This document shows positions 45,780 through 54,565 of a stretch of 64,000 nucleotides of DNA, piece by piece (the stretch's first letter is position 1; the number at the start of each line of letters is the position of its first letter). The notes under the pieces are model-generated. The model ran no database searches, was not told where the DNA came from, and saw only the letters and a program-made list of their open reading frames with translations. The stretch covers positions 1,460,586-1,524,585 of the forward strand of contig NZ_CP061320.1 in NCBI RefSeq assembly GCF_018688495.1, in the 5' to 3' direction. The position numbers and the translations under genes are program-made. Source of the DNA: Polynucleobacter sp. Adler-ghost. GTDB lineage: Bacteria > Pseudomonadota > Gammaproteobacteria > Burkholderiales > Burkholderiaceae.

Positions 45780-46253
45780 TTACTTTTTACCTTGATACTT
45801 AGCAATACTCGCCTTCAGGTCACTGTACTCTTCACAACCAAAGAGGCAGGCCTTATCAAGTCTTGCTAACATCGCCTCTGCTCCAGGCAAGTCTTTCTTC
45901 ATCAAAAGTAACTCGCCGTAATACTCTAAAGCTGATCTATGACTTGGATCAATTTTCAATGCTGCCTGGTAATACTTTTCAGATGAAACCAAATCTGGCG
46001 GCTGCTTTTTACGCAAACTGTAACCCATCAGGTTATTCCACTCCGCGGAGTTCACTTCATTTGCAGACTGTAATTGCTTTAATGCCTGCTCATAATTATT
46101 GGATTTGATACTGGCGCGGGCATCCGTTAACCAAGCTGGGTCAGATTTAGTTGGGGCGCTATCAGCAGCCACGGAAACTACCCACGGTGCTGTTGCCAGC
46201 AAAATAGATGCCAATAGTTTGCTAGCGAAATTCCATTTCATTGCCTGCATCAT
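45780..46253 (-). CDS. Periplasmic TPR-repeat protein
   Basis: A 157-residue exported protein with a signal peptide (KWNFASKLLASILLATAPWVVSVAA). At least two tetratricopeptide repeats follow: IKSNNYEQALKQLQSANEV and SSEKYYQAALKIDPSHRSALEYYGELLL. A pair of cysteines near the end (KACLFGCEEY) could form a disulfide. TPR proteins hold complexes together; the partner here is unknown. It lies between the Rrf2 regulator and the exonuclease fusion on the same strand. AAGGATATTT precedes the ATG. Confidence 0.75.
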   Translation of the reverse strand: MMQAMKWNFASKLLASILLATAPWVVSVAADSAPTKSDPAWLTDARASIKSNNYEQALKQLQSANEVNSAEWNNLMGYSLRKKQPPDLVSSEKYYQAALKIDPSHRSALEYYGELLLMKKDLPGAEAMLARLDKACLFGCEEYSDLKASIAKYQGKK

Positions 46254-46267
46254 AAATATCCTTATTG

Positions 46268-46834
46268 TTATCTTGCTTTATGAAGGTAGTCACCAAAACT
46301 AAAAATGGAGTTTGGGCCTAAAGGTACATCCTCCACCTTCTTAAATGGCGCCTTGATTACTCTTTGCACTTCCCCTTTGGATGGCTTTTCAACCCTGAAG
46401 TCGGAGTAAACAAAAGCCTGACGCTCAGGAGCAGTTTTAGCTTCGCTAAATCGCGGCACATAATCTTTGATCGCATCGGAGAGGTTCAAATTAGCCATGC
46501 AGTTGAGCATATACGTTTCCAAGGATTGGTAAAGCTCACTAGCAACATCGCAAGCCTCAACTTTGCGCTTTTTAATGTAATTCATTGCTAGCACTACATC
46601 TTTGATGGTGACCATGCGGGGATCCTGCAAGAGGATGTAACCCCCATTGCGACCTTTTGTACCCTTCACGATTCCAGCTGCACGCAATGCACTCAGAAGT
46701 AACTCTATTCTGCTCAACGATAATTTTTGGCGCTGTGCCAGCTCTAAGCCAGTAACTGGCTGAGCACCGTTGGAATGAGATGCAATATCAACCAGCGTGT
46801 TGAGGGCGGCTTTTACTGCTGTATTGACGTTCAT
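46268..46834 (-). CDS. Rrf2 family regulator, IscR paralogue without the cysteine triad
   Basis: A 188-residue protein with an Rrf2-type winged helix (LELAQRQKLSLSRIELLLSALRAAGIV and KGRNGGYILLQDPRMVTIKDVV). The region that holds C-x5-C-x5-C in IscR has only two distant cysteines (EACDVASELYQSLETYMLNCM). It therefore probably does not bind the usual [2Fe-2S] cluster. The target is unknown. It is the first gene of a short unit with the TPR protein (14 bases downstream). Confidence 0.8.
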   Translation of the reverse strand: MNVNTAVKAALNTLVDIASHSNGAQPVTGLELAQRQKLSLSRIELLLSALRAAGIVKGTKGRNGGYILLQDPRMVTIKDVVLAMNYIKKRKVEACDVASELYQSLETYMLNCMANLNLSDAIKDYVPRFSEAKTAPERQAFVYSDFRVEKPSKGEVQRVIKAPFKKVEDVPLGPNSIFSFGDYLHKAR

Positions 46835-46933
46835 GATGGATTTAACGAATATATTGAATTAAGTAAAGTATCGGCTTGAATCCATATTTCTGCAGAGTGC
46901 CAAGCTTTAACCCTTTTAAACCTATGGTTGAAA

Positions 46934-47362
46934 TTAACCTAGGTAAGGTTTCAACTCAGCGATAAGACTCTTAAATTGCTCGCGCCTGAGAAACTGGCCC
47001 ACTTCAACTCTCTGACCAGTCTGCTCAACAAAAAATACCTTTTGATGCTCTTCTAGATGCGACAGTTTGACCCAGCGAGTATTAAATTCAGTGACCGACT
47101 CTTTGTAGGCAATAAATTTCCGAACTAACAAGCGGGTACCACTGATTTCTATCTCCTCATAATCCAGGGCATGTCGGCAGTAGATCAAAAAGCCAGCGGT
47201 GACTGCGGTCAACTCTATTGCGGTAAAGATCAGGATCATTTTTACGCCGACCAATAAAAAACCCGTTGCTACGGTTAATGAAAGGCAAACCAAGGCGATA
47301 TAGAACTTGAGCAACTGACTTGGAGTCAATGCACAATTTCGCCTCATCTTCCAGATTTTCAT
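46934..47362 (-). CDS. DUF2244 domain membrane protein
   Basis: A 142-residue protein with two membrane helices at about residues 20-42 and 45-62. A soluble C-terminal part follows (YEEIEISGTRLLVRKF to EQFKSLIAELKPYLG). The N-terminus WKMRRNCALTPSQLL is the DUF2244 signature. The family often sits near cytochrome oxidase genes in other genomes, but no such genes are visible here. Function is unknown. Confidence 0.82.
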   Translation of the reverse strand: MKIWKMRRNCALTPSQLLKFYIALVCLSLTVATGFLLVGVKMILIFTAIELTAVTAGFLIYCRHALDYEEIEISGTRLLVRKFIAYKESVTEFNTRWVKLSHLEEHQKVFFVEQTGQRVEVGQFLRREQFKSLIAELKPYLG

Positions 47363-47394
47363 TATCGGGCGTGGGTCTCAGTCAAGCCGACAGC

Positions 47395-47547
47395 CTAGTG
47401 CTTGGCAGATTGAGCTTGCTTAGCCTTTTCCAGCTGATCCGCACTACGCTGCTGAAAATCAACCATAGAGTGATAGCCCATTTGATAGCAAGGGCAATGT
47501 TTACCCAAAATCCAGCGTGCGAGCTTAACCCGTAACTTTTGCATCAT
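47395..47547 (-). CDS. Small protein with HCPCYQMG motif, 50 residues
   Basis: A short ORF with a strong Shine-Dalgarno sequence (AGGAGAA) six bases before ATGATG. The product begins MMQKLRVKLARWILGKHC, has a Cys-Pro-Cys in the middle, and ends with a helical Gln/Lys/Ala-rich tail (EKAKQAQSAKH). The basic amphipathic start and CPC suggest a small metal- or membrane-associated protein, but this is a guess. It lies 32 bases upstream of the DUF2244 gene on the same strand. Confidence 0.6.
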   Translation of the reverse strand: MMQKLRVKLARWILGKHCPCYQMGYHSMVDFQQRSADQLEKAKQAQSAKH

Positions 47548-47658
47548 GTTAATTCTCCTGTGAACGGTTATATTTTGGCCGAAATTCAGGATTACTGCTG
47601 AACACAGCGCTATTTCGACTACTCAGCAAACTAAACGCAAATCCTTTAAATTAAACGC

Positions 47659-48306
47659 ATGACAACTTCCTCTTTGACAGCCCGCTGGATTCCGCTTTTC
47701 CCTCTGGGAACCACCCTCTTTCCAGGTGGCGTAATTGCCCTCAAAATCTTTGAGGCGCGTTATTTAGACATGATGAAGCGTTGCCTTCGCGAAGATACTC
47801 CTTTTGGGGTTATCAGCATTCTCGATAACAAGCCAATTGAGTCAAATGCCGATGCAGTTGCTAACTTTTCAAATATTGGTACCTTAGCAAAATTAGAAGA
47901 GTTTGATCCAATTCAACCTGCGCTTTATATGACTAAGTCTTATGGAACGCAACGCTTTAAAGTGCTGCACATCAAACAAGAGTCTGATGGCTTATGGATG
48001 GGCCAAGTGGAACTCATGGATGCTGATCCAGAGATACCATTAGCAAAGGAACATGAAAAAGTAGCCGCCCTTTTGAATGAAATTATTTCTGTTATCAAAA
48101 GCGAAGATTTGCTGGGTGAAGATGCGTTCAAAATGCCGATGAACCCAGATGATTGTGGTTGGGTATCCAACCGATTGGCTGAGCTCTTACCACTCCCCCC
48201 GGCTCAGAAGAACCACTTGCTTGCTCAAAGCAATCCCAGAATCCGGCTCGATTTAATTTCAGAAATCATTGAGGATGATGGCTTACGCAATATCGTAATT
48301 CATTAG
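47659..48306 (+). CDS. LON peptidase N-terminal (substrate-binding) domain protein
   Basis: A 215-residue protein that consists of the LON substrate-binding PUA-like domain without the ATPase or protease parts. It starts IPLFPLGTTLFPGGVIALKIFEARY, the typical opening of this domain, and ends with a helical part (NRLAELLPLPPAQKNHLLAQ). Such stand-alone forms are frequent; the role is unknown, possibly as an adaptor. It is followed four bases later by the MpaB-like gene. Confidence 0.88.
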   Translation: MTTSSLTARWIPLFPLGTTLFPGGVIALKIFEARYLDMMKRCLREDTPFGVISILDNKPIESNADAVANFSNIGTLAKLEEFDPIQPALYMTKSYGTQRFKVLHIKQESDGLWMGQVELMDADPEIPLAKEHEKVAALLNEIISVIKSEDLLGEDAFKMPMNPDDCGWVSNRLAELLPLPPAQKNHLLAQSNPRIRLDLISEIIEDDGLRNIVIH

Positions 48307-48310
48307 CAAG

Positions 48311-49180
48311 ATGATTGATGAACTCATTCGTCGGTCAATTCGAGAAATGGTGGGAGGCGGCGGTCCTCCAGTAGCATTTCTGGAGCCCGCTGGTGACAGA
48401 GGCTTGTTTGGCCCGGAGTCTATCGCATGGAAGGTACATGCGGATTTTATTTCTATGATGATCGGCGGTATTAGCTCGCTAGTACTTCAAGCGCTTCACC
48501 CAAAAGCGCTCGCTGGCGTATGGGATCACTCCAGCTTCAGGCAAGACCTTAAGGGCAGATTAGGGAGAACAGCATTCTTTATTGCCGCAACTACCTATGG
48601 CTCTCATGACATGGCCAATAGCGCTATCAATCGCGTTAATCAAATTCATCAAAAGGTTACTGGGTTTGATGAATTCAATCAACCCTACAGGGCAGATGAT
48701 CCCGAACTACTCGCATGGGTTCACTTAACAGAGGCTCGGAGTTTTATGTGCTCTTATGAGTCATACCGAAGTGAAACTTTGAGCACGAAGCAAAAAGATC
48801 AGTATTTTGCAGAAATGAAAATGCTGGGGGAGAGATTGGGGGCAATTGATCTCCCAGACACCTATGCCGACACGGAGCAAGCCATCAGGCAATACATCCC
48901 CCAGCTTCACTACGGCGAGAGAGCTAAAAGTATTATCGGGATGCTCGATCACTTTCCCAGCAATCTCACTGCCAAACCTTTTGTAAGAATGATCAGTCGG
49001 GCAGGCTTTCTGAATTTACCTGATTGGGCATATCCGATTATTCAACGATCCCAACCAAGCCGGCTGGAGCGATTAGCCATGCAATCTACTATTCGACTGA
49101 TGGCAATTCCTGTGAGAGAGGCGCTAAAAGATGGTGTAGCTGCTCACTCGCTCCGCAGAGTTTATGGAGCAACTAAATAA
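48311..49180 (+). CDS. MpaB-like (DUF2236) oxygenase family protein
   Basis: A 289-residue protein of the DUF2236 family, relatives of latex-clearing protein and fungal MpaB. It opens with GPESIAWKVHADFISMMIGG. Candidate haem or metal ligands lie in LQALHPKALAGVWDHS and LLAWVHLTEARSF. These proteins are proposed haem-dependent oxygenases. The substrate is unknown. It is probably co-transcribed with the LON-domain gene, whose stop lies four bases upstream. Confidence 0.83.
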   Translation: MIDELIRRSIREMVGGGGPPVAFLEPAGDRGLFGPESIAWKVHADFISMMIGGISSLVLQALHPKALAGVWDHSSFRQDLKGRLGRTAFFIAATTYGSHDMANSAINRVNQIHQKVTGFDEFNQPYRADDPELLAWVHLTEARSFMCSYESYRSETLSTKQKDQYFAEMKMLGERLGAIDLPDTYADTEQAIRQYIPQLHYGERAKSIIGMLDHFPSNLTAKPFVRMISRAGFLNLPDWAYPIIQRSQPSRLERLAMQSTIRLMAIPVREALKDGVAAHSLRRVYGATK

Positions 49181-49225
49181 GAAGGTGGCAGAGCAGTCTG
49201 CTAGTCAAGCGTGATTTAAGTAAGC

Positions 49226-49399
49226 TTAAGATTCAGGTTTAGGATTTTCAAGTTCAGAGTCAGTAGGCTGACTTTTTACTGCCATCAGAGGTGGCGCACT
49301 CATTTTTTCGCCATCCCATACTTGGCCACACCAGCATTCTCCTGCCTCATTAATAATGCAAACCCCTGAGCCGCAGCAACGTTTATCGGGTGCTTTCAT
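49226..49399 (-). CDS. Small cysteine-rich protein
   Basis: A 57-residue protein. Five cysteines cluster in KRCCGSGVCIINEAGECWCGQ, a pattern close to the small CWC-type zinc- or cluster-binding proteins. The C-terminus is Pro/Glu/Ser-rich and disordered. The ATG at 49399 is chosen because AAGAGG lies six bases upstream; the longer frame begins with TTG. It is convergent with the MpaB-like gene and divergent from alkB-like. Function unknown, probably metal binding. Confidence 0.65.
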   Translation of the reverse strand: MKAPDKRCCGSGVCIINEAGECWCGQVWDGEKMSAPPLMAVKSQPTDSELENPKPES

Positions 49400-49490
49400 A
49401 ATCAACCTCTTAGTCCTGAACAATTCATAATGCAGTCTATTCTAGTTTTTTTATTGAAATAACGTACAACCCTCGCTTTATTAGTAAAAA

Positions 49491-50114
49491 ATGCAAAGTC
49501 CCTTATTTGACTTCCCAGAATCTTCCGATCCAATCCACTTATTGGAGAAAGATGGTCGAGCTGATTACTTCAGTCATTTTTGCAAAGCGGATGAATCTGA
49601 TCATTTTTTTGAAAGCTTACTCAACTCACTCACTTGGAAAGCAGACCAAATCAATATGTTTGGTAAGTTGGTAACCACGGCAAGAAAAGTTGCCTGGGTG
49701 GGAGATCCCCAATGTAACTATACCTATTCTGGCGTTGAAAAAATTCCTCAAGACTGGACGGAAGAGTTGCTGCAAATTAAGTGTCAACTTGAAGAAATGA
49801 CCGGCTATAGCTATAACTCTTGCTTACTCAATCTTTATCACAACGGCGATGAAGGTATGGGTTGGCATAGTGACAATGAGAAAGAGTTGGATAGCTCAAT
49901 CCCGATCGCATCAATCAGCTTGGGTGCTCGACGTAAATTTGCATTTCGTCACAAGCAGGATAAAACGACTGTGTCAGTATTTCTTGAGCACGGTAGCCTT
50001 CTCATCATGCATGCCCCTATTCAAGATCACTGGCATCATAGCCTTCTGAAAACCAAGACTGTGATGAGTCCACGCATCAATCTCACCTTTCGCAACATAC
50101 TTCCCAGAACATGA
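49491..50114 (+). CDS. AlkB-like 2-oxoglutarate-dependent dioxygenase
   Basis: A 207-residue Fe(II)/2-oxoglutarate enzyme, likely to repair alkylated bases or act on RNA. The iron ligands are His126 and Asp128 (GMGWHSDNE) with the distal His in the QDHWHH segment. Oxoglutarate is bound by Arg residues in SPRINLTFR. NLYHNGDEGMGWHSD is a family signature of the AlkB homologue group. The next gene overlaps in an ATGA junction, so it is co-translated with an FAD oxidoreductase. Confidence 0.9.
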   Translation: MQSPLFDFPESSDPIHLLEKDGRADYFSHFCKADESDHFFESLLNSLTWKADQINMFGKLVTTARKVAWVGDPQCNYTYSGVEKIPQDWTEELLQIKCQLEEMTGYSYNSCLLNLYHNGDEGMGWHSDNEKELDSSIPIASISLGARRKFAFRHKQDKTTVSVFLEHGSLLIMHAPIQDHWHHSLLKTKTVMSPRINLTFRNILPRT

Positions 50115-51100
50115 ATAGCAGCAAAGCAATTAATCGGGTAGCAATCATTGGCTCAGGAATTGCAGGCCTTGTATGTGCAAGGGAGCTTGAATCACAAGGT
50201 GTATCAGTAGATGTCTTTGAAAAGAGTCGTGGTCCTAGTGGACGTATGAGTACACGTCGCGCACAAGACTGGTCTGCCGATCATGGCGCCCAATACTTTA
50301 CTGCCAGAGATCCTCGTTTTATTGAGGAAGTGCAAAGTTGGCTTCAGGCAGGAACTGCTGCCATCTGGGAGCCCACACTCAAAGTTTATGAAGCCAAGAC
50401 ATGGCGTGAAAGTCACTCACAAGATATTCGCTATGTTGGCACCCCTCATATGAACTCGCCAGGCAAGCATCTTGCCGAAGGGCTCACCATTCAATATGAG
50501 AGCACCATTTCCCAATTGGAACGTAGGGGTGGTAAGTGGCATTTGCAGTGCAGTGAAGCCAATGAAATTACGACACCGTATGATTTTGTCGTATTAGCTA
50601 CACCCGCTCCTCAGGCAAGTGCCCTGCTTAAAGGTTTTGACACTAGAGCTACTGATATCGCTGAGTCGGCGCAGATGAAGGCCTGCTGGACTATGATGGC
50701 AAACTTTCCGAATCAACTCAATGTAGATTTTGATGCAGCATTTATCAACCAAGAAATCATTAGCTGGATTTGTCAAAACGGATCAAAACCCATGCGTCAG
50801 GGAAGCACGTGGACCATCCACGGAAGCCCAAACTGGAGCCAAGATCATGTTGAATTAAGCAAAGAAGATGCTCAAGAGCAGATGGTGCAGTGCCTCACAT
50901 CACTGGGCTTTAATTGTGAGGGCGGGAATATCAGCATGCACCGCTGGCGCTATGCCAGCGGGGGTTTAGAAAATTCAATTGGCTTTCTTGCGCTACAAGA
51001 CATCGGATTAGGGCTTTGCGGAGACTGGCTCAATGGCGGCCGAGTTGAAGGCGCTTGGCTCAGTGGTTTTAATCTAGCTCTAGCACTTAAAAAGATATAA
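50111..51100 (+). CDS. Renalase-like FAD-dependent oxidoreductase
   Basis: A 329-residue flavoprotein with an N-terminal dinucleotide fold (VAIIGSGIAGLVCARELESQGVSVDVFEKSRG). It has RMSTRR and DHGAQYFTARDPRF, typical of the renalase-like amine oxidase group, and a C-terminal FAD segment GLGLCGDWLNGGRVEGAWLSG. The substrate is unknown; related proteins oxidise reduced nicotinamide isomers or amines. Its ATG overlaps the alkB-like stop, and it converges with moaE. Confidence 0.85.
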   Translation: MNSSKAINRVAIIGSGIAGLVCARELESQGVSVDVFEKSRGPSGRMSTRRAQDWSADHGAQYFTARDPRFIEEVQSWLQAGTAAIWEPTLKVYEAKTWRESHSQDIRYVGTPHMNSPGKHLAEGLTIQYESTISQLERRGGKWHLQCSEANEITTPYDFVVLATPAPQASALLKGFDTRATDIAESAQMKACWTMMANFPNQLNVDFDAAFINQEIISWICQNGSKPMRQGSTWTIHGSPNWSQDHVELSKEDAQEQMVQCLTSLGFNCEGGNISMHRWRYASGGLENSIGFLALQDIGLGLCGDWLNGGRVEGAWLSGFNLALALKKI

Positions 51101-51107
51101 AACTAAA

Positions 51108-51566
51108 TTAACTCCAGCGCGCCATTGCAGCATCATCAGTCACGCGGGCGTCCACCCACTTGCTACCTTCTGGTGTTTCTTCTTTTTTCCAAAATGGTGC
51201 TGCGGTTTTTAAGTAGTCCATGATGAACTCACAAGCAGCAAATGCTTCGCCTCTATGGGCACTAGTAACTGCCACTAGAACAATTTGATCCTCAGGTAGA
51301 AGTGGTCCTACCCGATGGATGACTAGCGTCTTATAAAGATCCCAGCGGGTTCTAGCTTGCACGATGATTTCTTCCAGAGATTTTTCTGTCATCCCAGGAT
51401 AGTGCTCTAAAGTCATGCCCTGAACTTGACTGCCGTCGTTCAAATCCCTGACGGTGCCCACAAAAGTGACTACTGCACCCACACGAGGATCATCCTTGCG
51501 CAGCACCTTTACCTCGGTTGTTAGATCAAAGTCAGCTTCTTGAATGCGGATGAAATCATTCTGCAT
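51108..51566 (-). CDS. moaE: Molybdopterin synthase catalytic subunit
   Basis: A 152-residue large subunit of molybdopterin synthase, which puts two sulfurs into precursor Z (cyclic pyranopterin monophosphate). The characteristic GAVVTFVGTVRDLNDG, LEHYPGMTEKSL and VTSAHRGEAFAACEFIMDYLK followed by PFWKKE are present. The start is one base after the moaD stop, so both subunits are made together. The product is needed by the SoxC-like enzyme in this window. Confidence 0.96.
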   Translation of the reverse strand: MQNDFIRIQEADFDLTTEVKVLRKDDPRVGAVVTFVGTVRDLNDGSQVQGMTLEHYPGMTEKSLEEIIVQARTRWDLYKTLVIHRVGPLLPEDQIVLVAVTSAHRGEAFAACEFIMDYLKTAAPFWKKEETPEGSKWVDARVTDDAAMARWS

Positions 51567-51567
51567 C

Positions 51568-51825
51568 TTAGCCGCCAGTAACCGGTGGAAAGAAAGCGAC
51601 TTCGGCCCCTTCTAATAAAGGCGCAGAGTCACTAACCATTTCTTGATTTAATGCACAACGAATCACTTTGCCGCTTGCTAATACTTCAGCCCAAGGATTG
51701 CCTCGCTGAACCAGGTAACTCCTTAAGTCAGCAATCGTTTTTAATTCTGGTGGGACAGCAATACTCTCACCAGAAAGCCCGAGGCCCTCTCTTAAGGAGG
51801 CAAAGAATCGTAATTCGAGTTTCAT
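51568..51825 (-). CDS. moaD: Molybdopterin synthase sulfur-carrier subunit
   Basis: An 85-residue ubiquitin-like protein that carries sulfur as a thiocarboxylate on its last Gly. It ends in FFPPVTGG, the required Gly-Gly. The N-terminal LELRFFASLREGLGLSGE is typical. It lies between moeA and moaE. Confidence 0.95.
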   Translation of the reverse strand: MKLELRFFASLREGLGLSGESIAVPPELKTIADLRSYLVQRGNPWAEVLASGKVIRCALNQEMVSDSAPLLEGAEVAFFPPVTGG

Positions 51826-51843
51826 AACAGAATCGTAATACGA

Positions 51844-53097
51844 CTAGGAAAGAAGTGCATTAAATGGAATGTAATTCACCATATCGCCAGACTTCAATGC
51901 TTTGCCAGGCGGACAATCTACTAAACCATCTCCCCAAGAGGCGCTAGTAAGCACCCCCGAGCTTTGATTGGGAAAAAGATCCAAACCACCCTGCGCATTG
52001 ATCTTGACCCTCAGAAACTCGTTACGACGATCGGCTTTAAGCCAATCAAAGTCAGCGCGCATAGGGTAAGACTGCGGTAAACCTGCGTCCCGACCTTGTA
52101 ACTTGAGAATGAATGGCCGTACAAATAATAGGAAAGTCACAAAACTCGATACCGGGTTACCAGGCAAACCGATAAACCAAGTTTCAGCTTCGCTTGTATT
52201 GCTATTGAGGTTATCTGATTTGCGTACAGCGCCAAAAGCCAAAGGCTTGCCAGGCTTCATGGCGATCTGCCAAAGATCCAATCTACCTTCAGCTGTTACT
52301 GCAGGCTTAATGTGATCTTCCTCGCCAACGGAGACGCCGCCGGATGTAATGATTAAGTCATGGTCTTTGCTAGCCTTACGAAGAGTTTCTCTAGTAGCAG
52401 CCAGACTATCAGGAACAATTCCAAAGTCAGTGGCATCGCAGCCCAAGGATTTGATACATGCCAATAAGGTGTCGCGATTCGAATTGTAGATACCGCCTGG
52501 TTTGAGTGCTTCACCCGGCAGAGAAAGTTCGTCACCAGTAAAAAATGCAGCAACCCTCACTTTACGTCTTACAGTCAAATGCGTTAAGCCAGCAGAGGCA
52601 GCAACTCCAAGCTCTTGCGGCCGCAGAAAAGTACCCGCTGTAAGAGCTGTTTTACCCGCAGTCAGATCCTCACCTCTACGACGAATCCATTGACCTGATG
52701 TTGGTGCGATATCAACCTGCACTTGATCGCTTGCCCCCTCTGGGGTCGAGCAGTCTTCTTGCATTACAACGGCATCAGCACCTGGGGGGACTGGCGCACC
52801 CGTGAAGATTCTGGCAGCAGTGCCTGGCTTGAGCTCAGTTCCCATGGATCCCGCCGGAATACGTTGTGCAATCGCGAGTATTTGGCCCGGAGTACTGGTA
52901 TCCCTTGTTCGCACCGCATAACCATCCATTGAGGTGTTATCGAGTGGAGGTACATCTACAAGGCTGCTCACACTTTCTGCAAGCACACGGCCTAAAGCAG
53001 CCTGCATCGCAAGTGTTTCAGTTTCGTGCACGGGCTTTGCGTGAGAAAGCAGGTGATCTAAAGCCTGCTGAGCAGTCAACATCGGAGGCTTAGTCAT
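51844..53097 (-). CDS. moeA: Molybdopterin molybdotransferase
   Basis: A 417-residue enzyme that inserts molybdate into adenylated molybdopterin. The signatures DVPPLDNTSMDGYAVR, FTGAPVPPGADAVVMQE, and SGGVSVGEEDH plus FGLPGNPVSSFV-like segments (IGLPGNPVSSFV) are seen. The length is standard. It follows thrC by 17 bases on the same strand; this threonine/molybdopterin gene neighbourhood is common in Burkholderiales. Confidence 0.96.
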   Translation of the reverse strand: MTKPPMLTAQQALDHLLSHAKPVHETETLAMQAALGRVLAESVSSLVDVPPLDNTSMDGYAVRTRDTSTPGQILAIAQRIPAGSMGTELKPGTAARIFTGAPVPPGADAVVMQEDCSTPEGASDQVQVDIAPTSGQWIRRRGEDLTAGKTALTAGTFLRPQELGVAASAGLTHLTVRRKVRVAAFFTGDELSLPGEALKPGGIYNSNRDTLLACIKSLGCDATDFGIVPDSLAATRETLRKASKDHDLIITSGGVSVGEEDHIKPAVTAEGRLDLWQIAMKPGKPLAFGAVRKSDNLNSNTSEAETWFIGLPGNPVSSFVTFLLFVRPFILKLQGRDAGLPQSYPMRADFDWLKADRRNEFLRVKINAQGGLDLFPNQSSGVLTSASWGDGLVDCPPGKALKSGDMVNYIPFNALLS

Positions 53098-53114
53098 GGC
53101 AATTTATTTCTGAG

Positions 53115-54557
53115 TTAGTTGGTGTGAGCAGTAATGAAGTTTTTAACTTGATTGACGTCTGCGTCGATATTTTCAACGCGCTGTGGCTTTGATTTGATGT
53201 CCTTGAATGCTGCTGGACATTCTGCTGGACGCCCTAATGCAACCTCAATCGTTTCTTCAAACTTAATAGGTAAAGCAGTTTCCAAAACAATCATCGGAAT
53301 GCCTGCCTGCAAATGTTCGCGCGCAACCTTCACACCATCCGCCGTATGCGTATCAATCATCACACCATACTGCGCGTCAATATTGCGAATCGTTTCTAGA
53401 CGATTTTCATGGGTGCTGCGGCCAGATTGAAATCCATAATGTGCAATGTCTTTAAAGACGGCATCTTTAGAAATATCAAAGCCACCAGCTTGATCGACTT
53501 GTTTGAACATAGCCGCAGTGGCCTTGCCATCCTTACCCATAAAATCAAATACAAAGCGCTCAAAGTTGCTCGCCTTAGAGATATCCATAGACGGGCTAGA
53601 GGTGTGCAAAGTTTCAGCAGACTTACGTGCCCGATAGACACCGGTGCGGAAGAACTCATCGAGAACATCATTCTCATTGGTAGCCGCAATCAGATGGGCG
53701 ATTGGCAAACCCATCATGCGGGCAATATGACCAGCACAGATATTGCCAAAGTTCCCTGATGGCACAGTGAATGACACTTTTTCATCGCTCGATTTTGTGG
53801 CCAGTAAATAGCCTTGGAAGTAATACACCACCTGAGCAACTACACGACCCCAGTTAATGGAGTTAACCGTACCAATTTGGTGGTTCGCTTTAAAGCTATG
53901 ATCATTACTCACTGCTTTAACAATATCTTGGCAATCGTCAAATACGCCAGCAACTGCTAAATTAAAGATATTAGGATCTTGCAGAGAATACATTTGGGCA
54001 GACTGGAATGAGCTCATCTTGCCACGTGGTGAAAGCATAAATACTTTTACACCCTCTTTGCCGCGCATTGCGTATTCAGCAGCACTTCCAGTATCTCCGG
54101 ATGTCGCGCCCAAAATATTGAGTTTTTGACCATTCTTTTTTAAGGCGTATTCAAAGAGGTTTCCGAGCAACTGCATCGCCATATCTTTAAATGCCAATGT
54201 GGGCCCATTGGATAGACTAAGTAAACCAATACGTGCGCCCTGTTCCTCACCCAACCAATGCAGTGGAGTGATATCTTTGGCATTGTCTTCAGCGCGCCCA
54301 TTACAGTAGACCTGCTCTGTATAGGTCTTACGCAATAGAGCACGTAGATCTGCCTCAGGAATGTCGTCGCAATAAAGACTTAAGACCTCATAAGCGAGAT
54401 CGGCATAGGGCATACCACGCCAAGCATCTAACTGCGCTTTAGTAACTTGCGGGTACTCTGTCGGAAGATACAGGCCACCATCTGGCGCTAATCCGCCAAG
54501 CAGAATTTCTAAAAAGGATTGCTGTGGGCTATTACCCCGGGTGGATTGGTAACGCAT
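53115..54557 (-). CDS. thrC: Threonine synthase
   Basis: A 480-residue PLP enzyme that converts O-phosphohomoserine to threonine. The PLP lysine is in GPTLAFKDMAMQLLGN, and the phosphate-binding loop ATSGDTGSAAEYAM follows. The length fits the longer type found in Gram-negative bacteria. It lies eight bases after hom and so belongs to the threonine operon. Confidence 0.97.
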   Translation of the reverse strand: MRYQSTRGNSPQQSFLEILLGGLAPDGGLYLPTEYPQVTKAQLDAWRGMPYADLAYEVLSLYCDDIPEADLRALLRKTYTEQVYCNGRAEDNAKDITPLHWLGEEQGARIGLLSLSNGPTLAFKDMAMQLLGNLFEYALKKNGQKLNILGATSGDTGSAAEYAMRGKEGVKVFMLSPRGKMSSFQSAQMYSLQDPNIFNLAVAGVFDDCQDIVKAVSNDHSFKANHQIGTVNSINWGRVVAQVVYYFQGYLLATKSSDEKVSFTVPSGNFGNICAGHIARMMGLPIAHLIAATNENDVLDEFFRTGVYRARKSAETLHTSSPSMDISKASNFERFVFDFMGKDGKATAAMFKQVDQAGGFDISKDAVFKDIAHYGFQSGRSTHENRLETIRNIDAQYGVMIDTHTADGVKVAREHLQAGIPMIVLETALPIKFEETIEVALGRPAECPAAFKDIKSKPQRVENIDADVNQVKNFITAHTN

Positions 54558-54565
54558 GATTTGTA

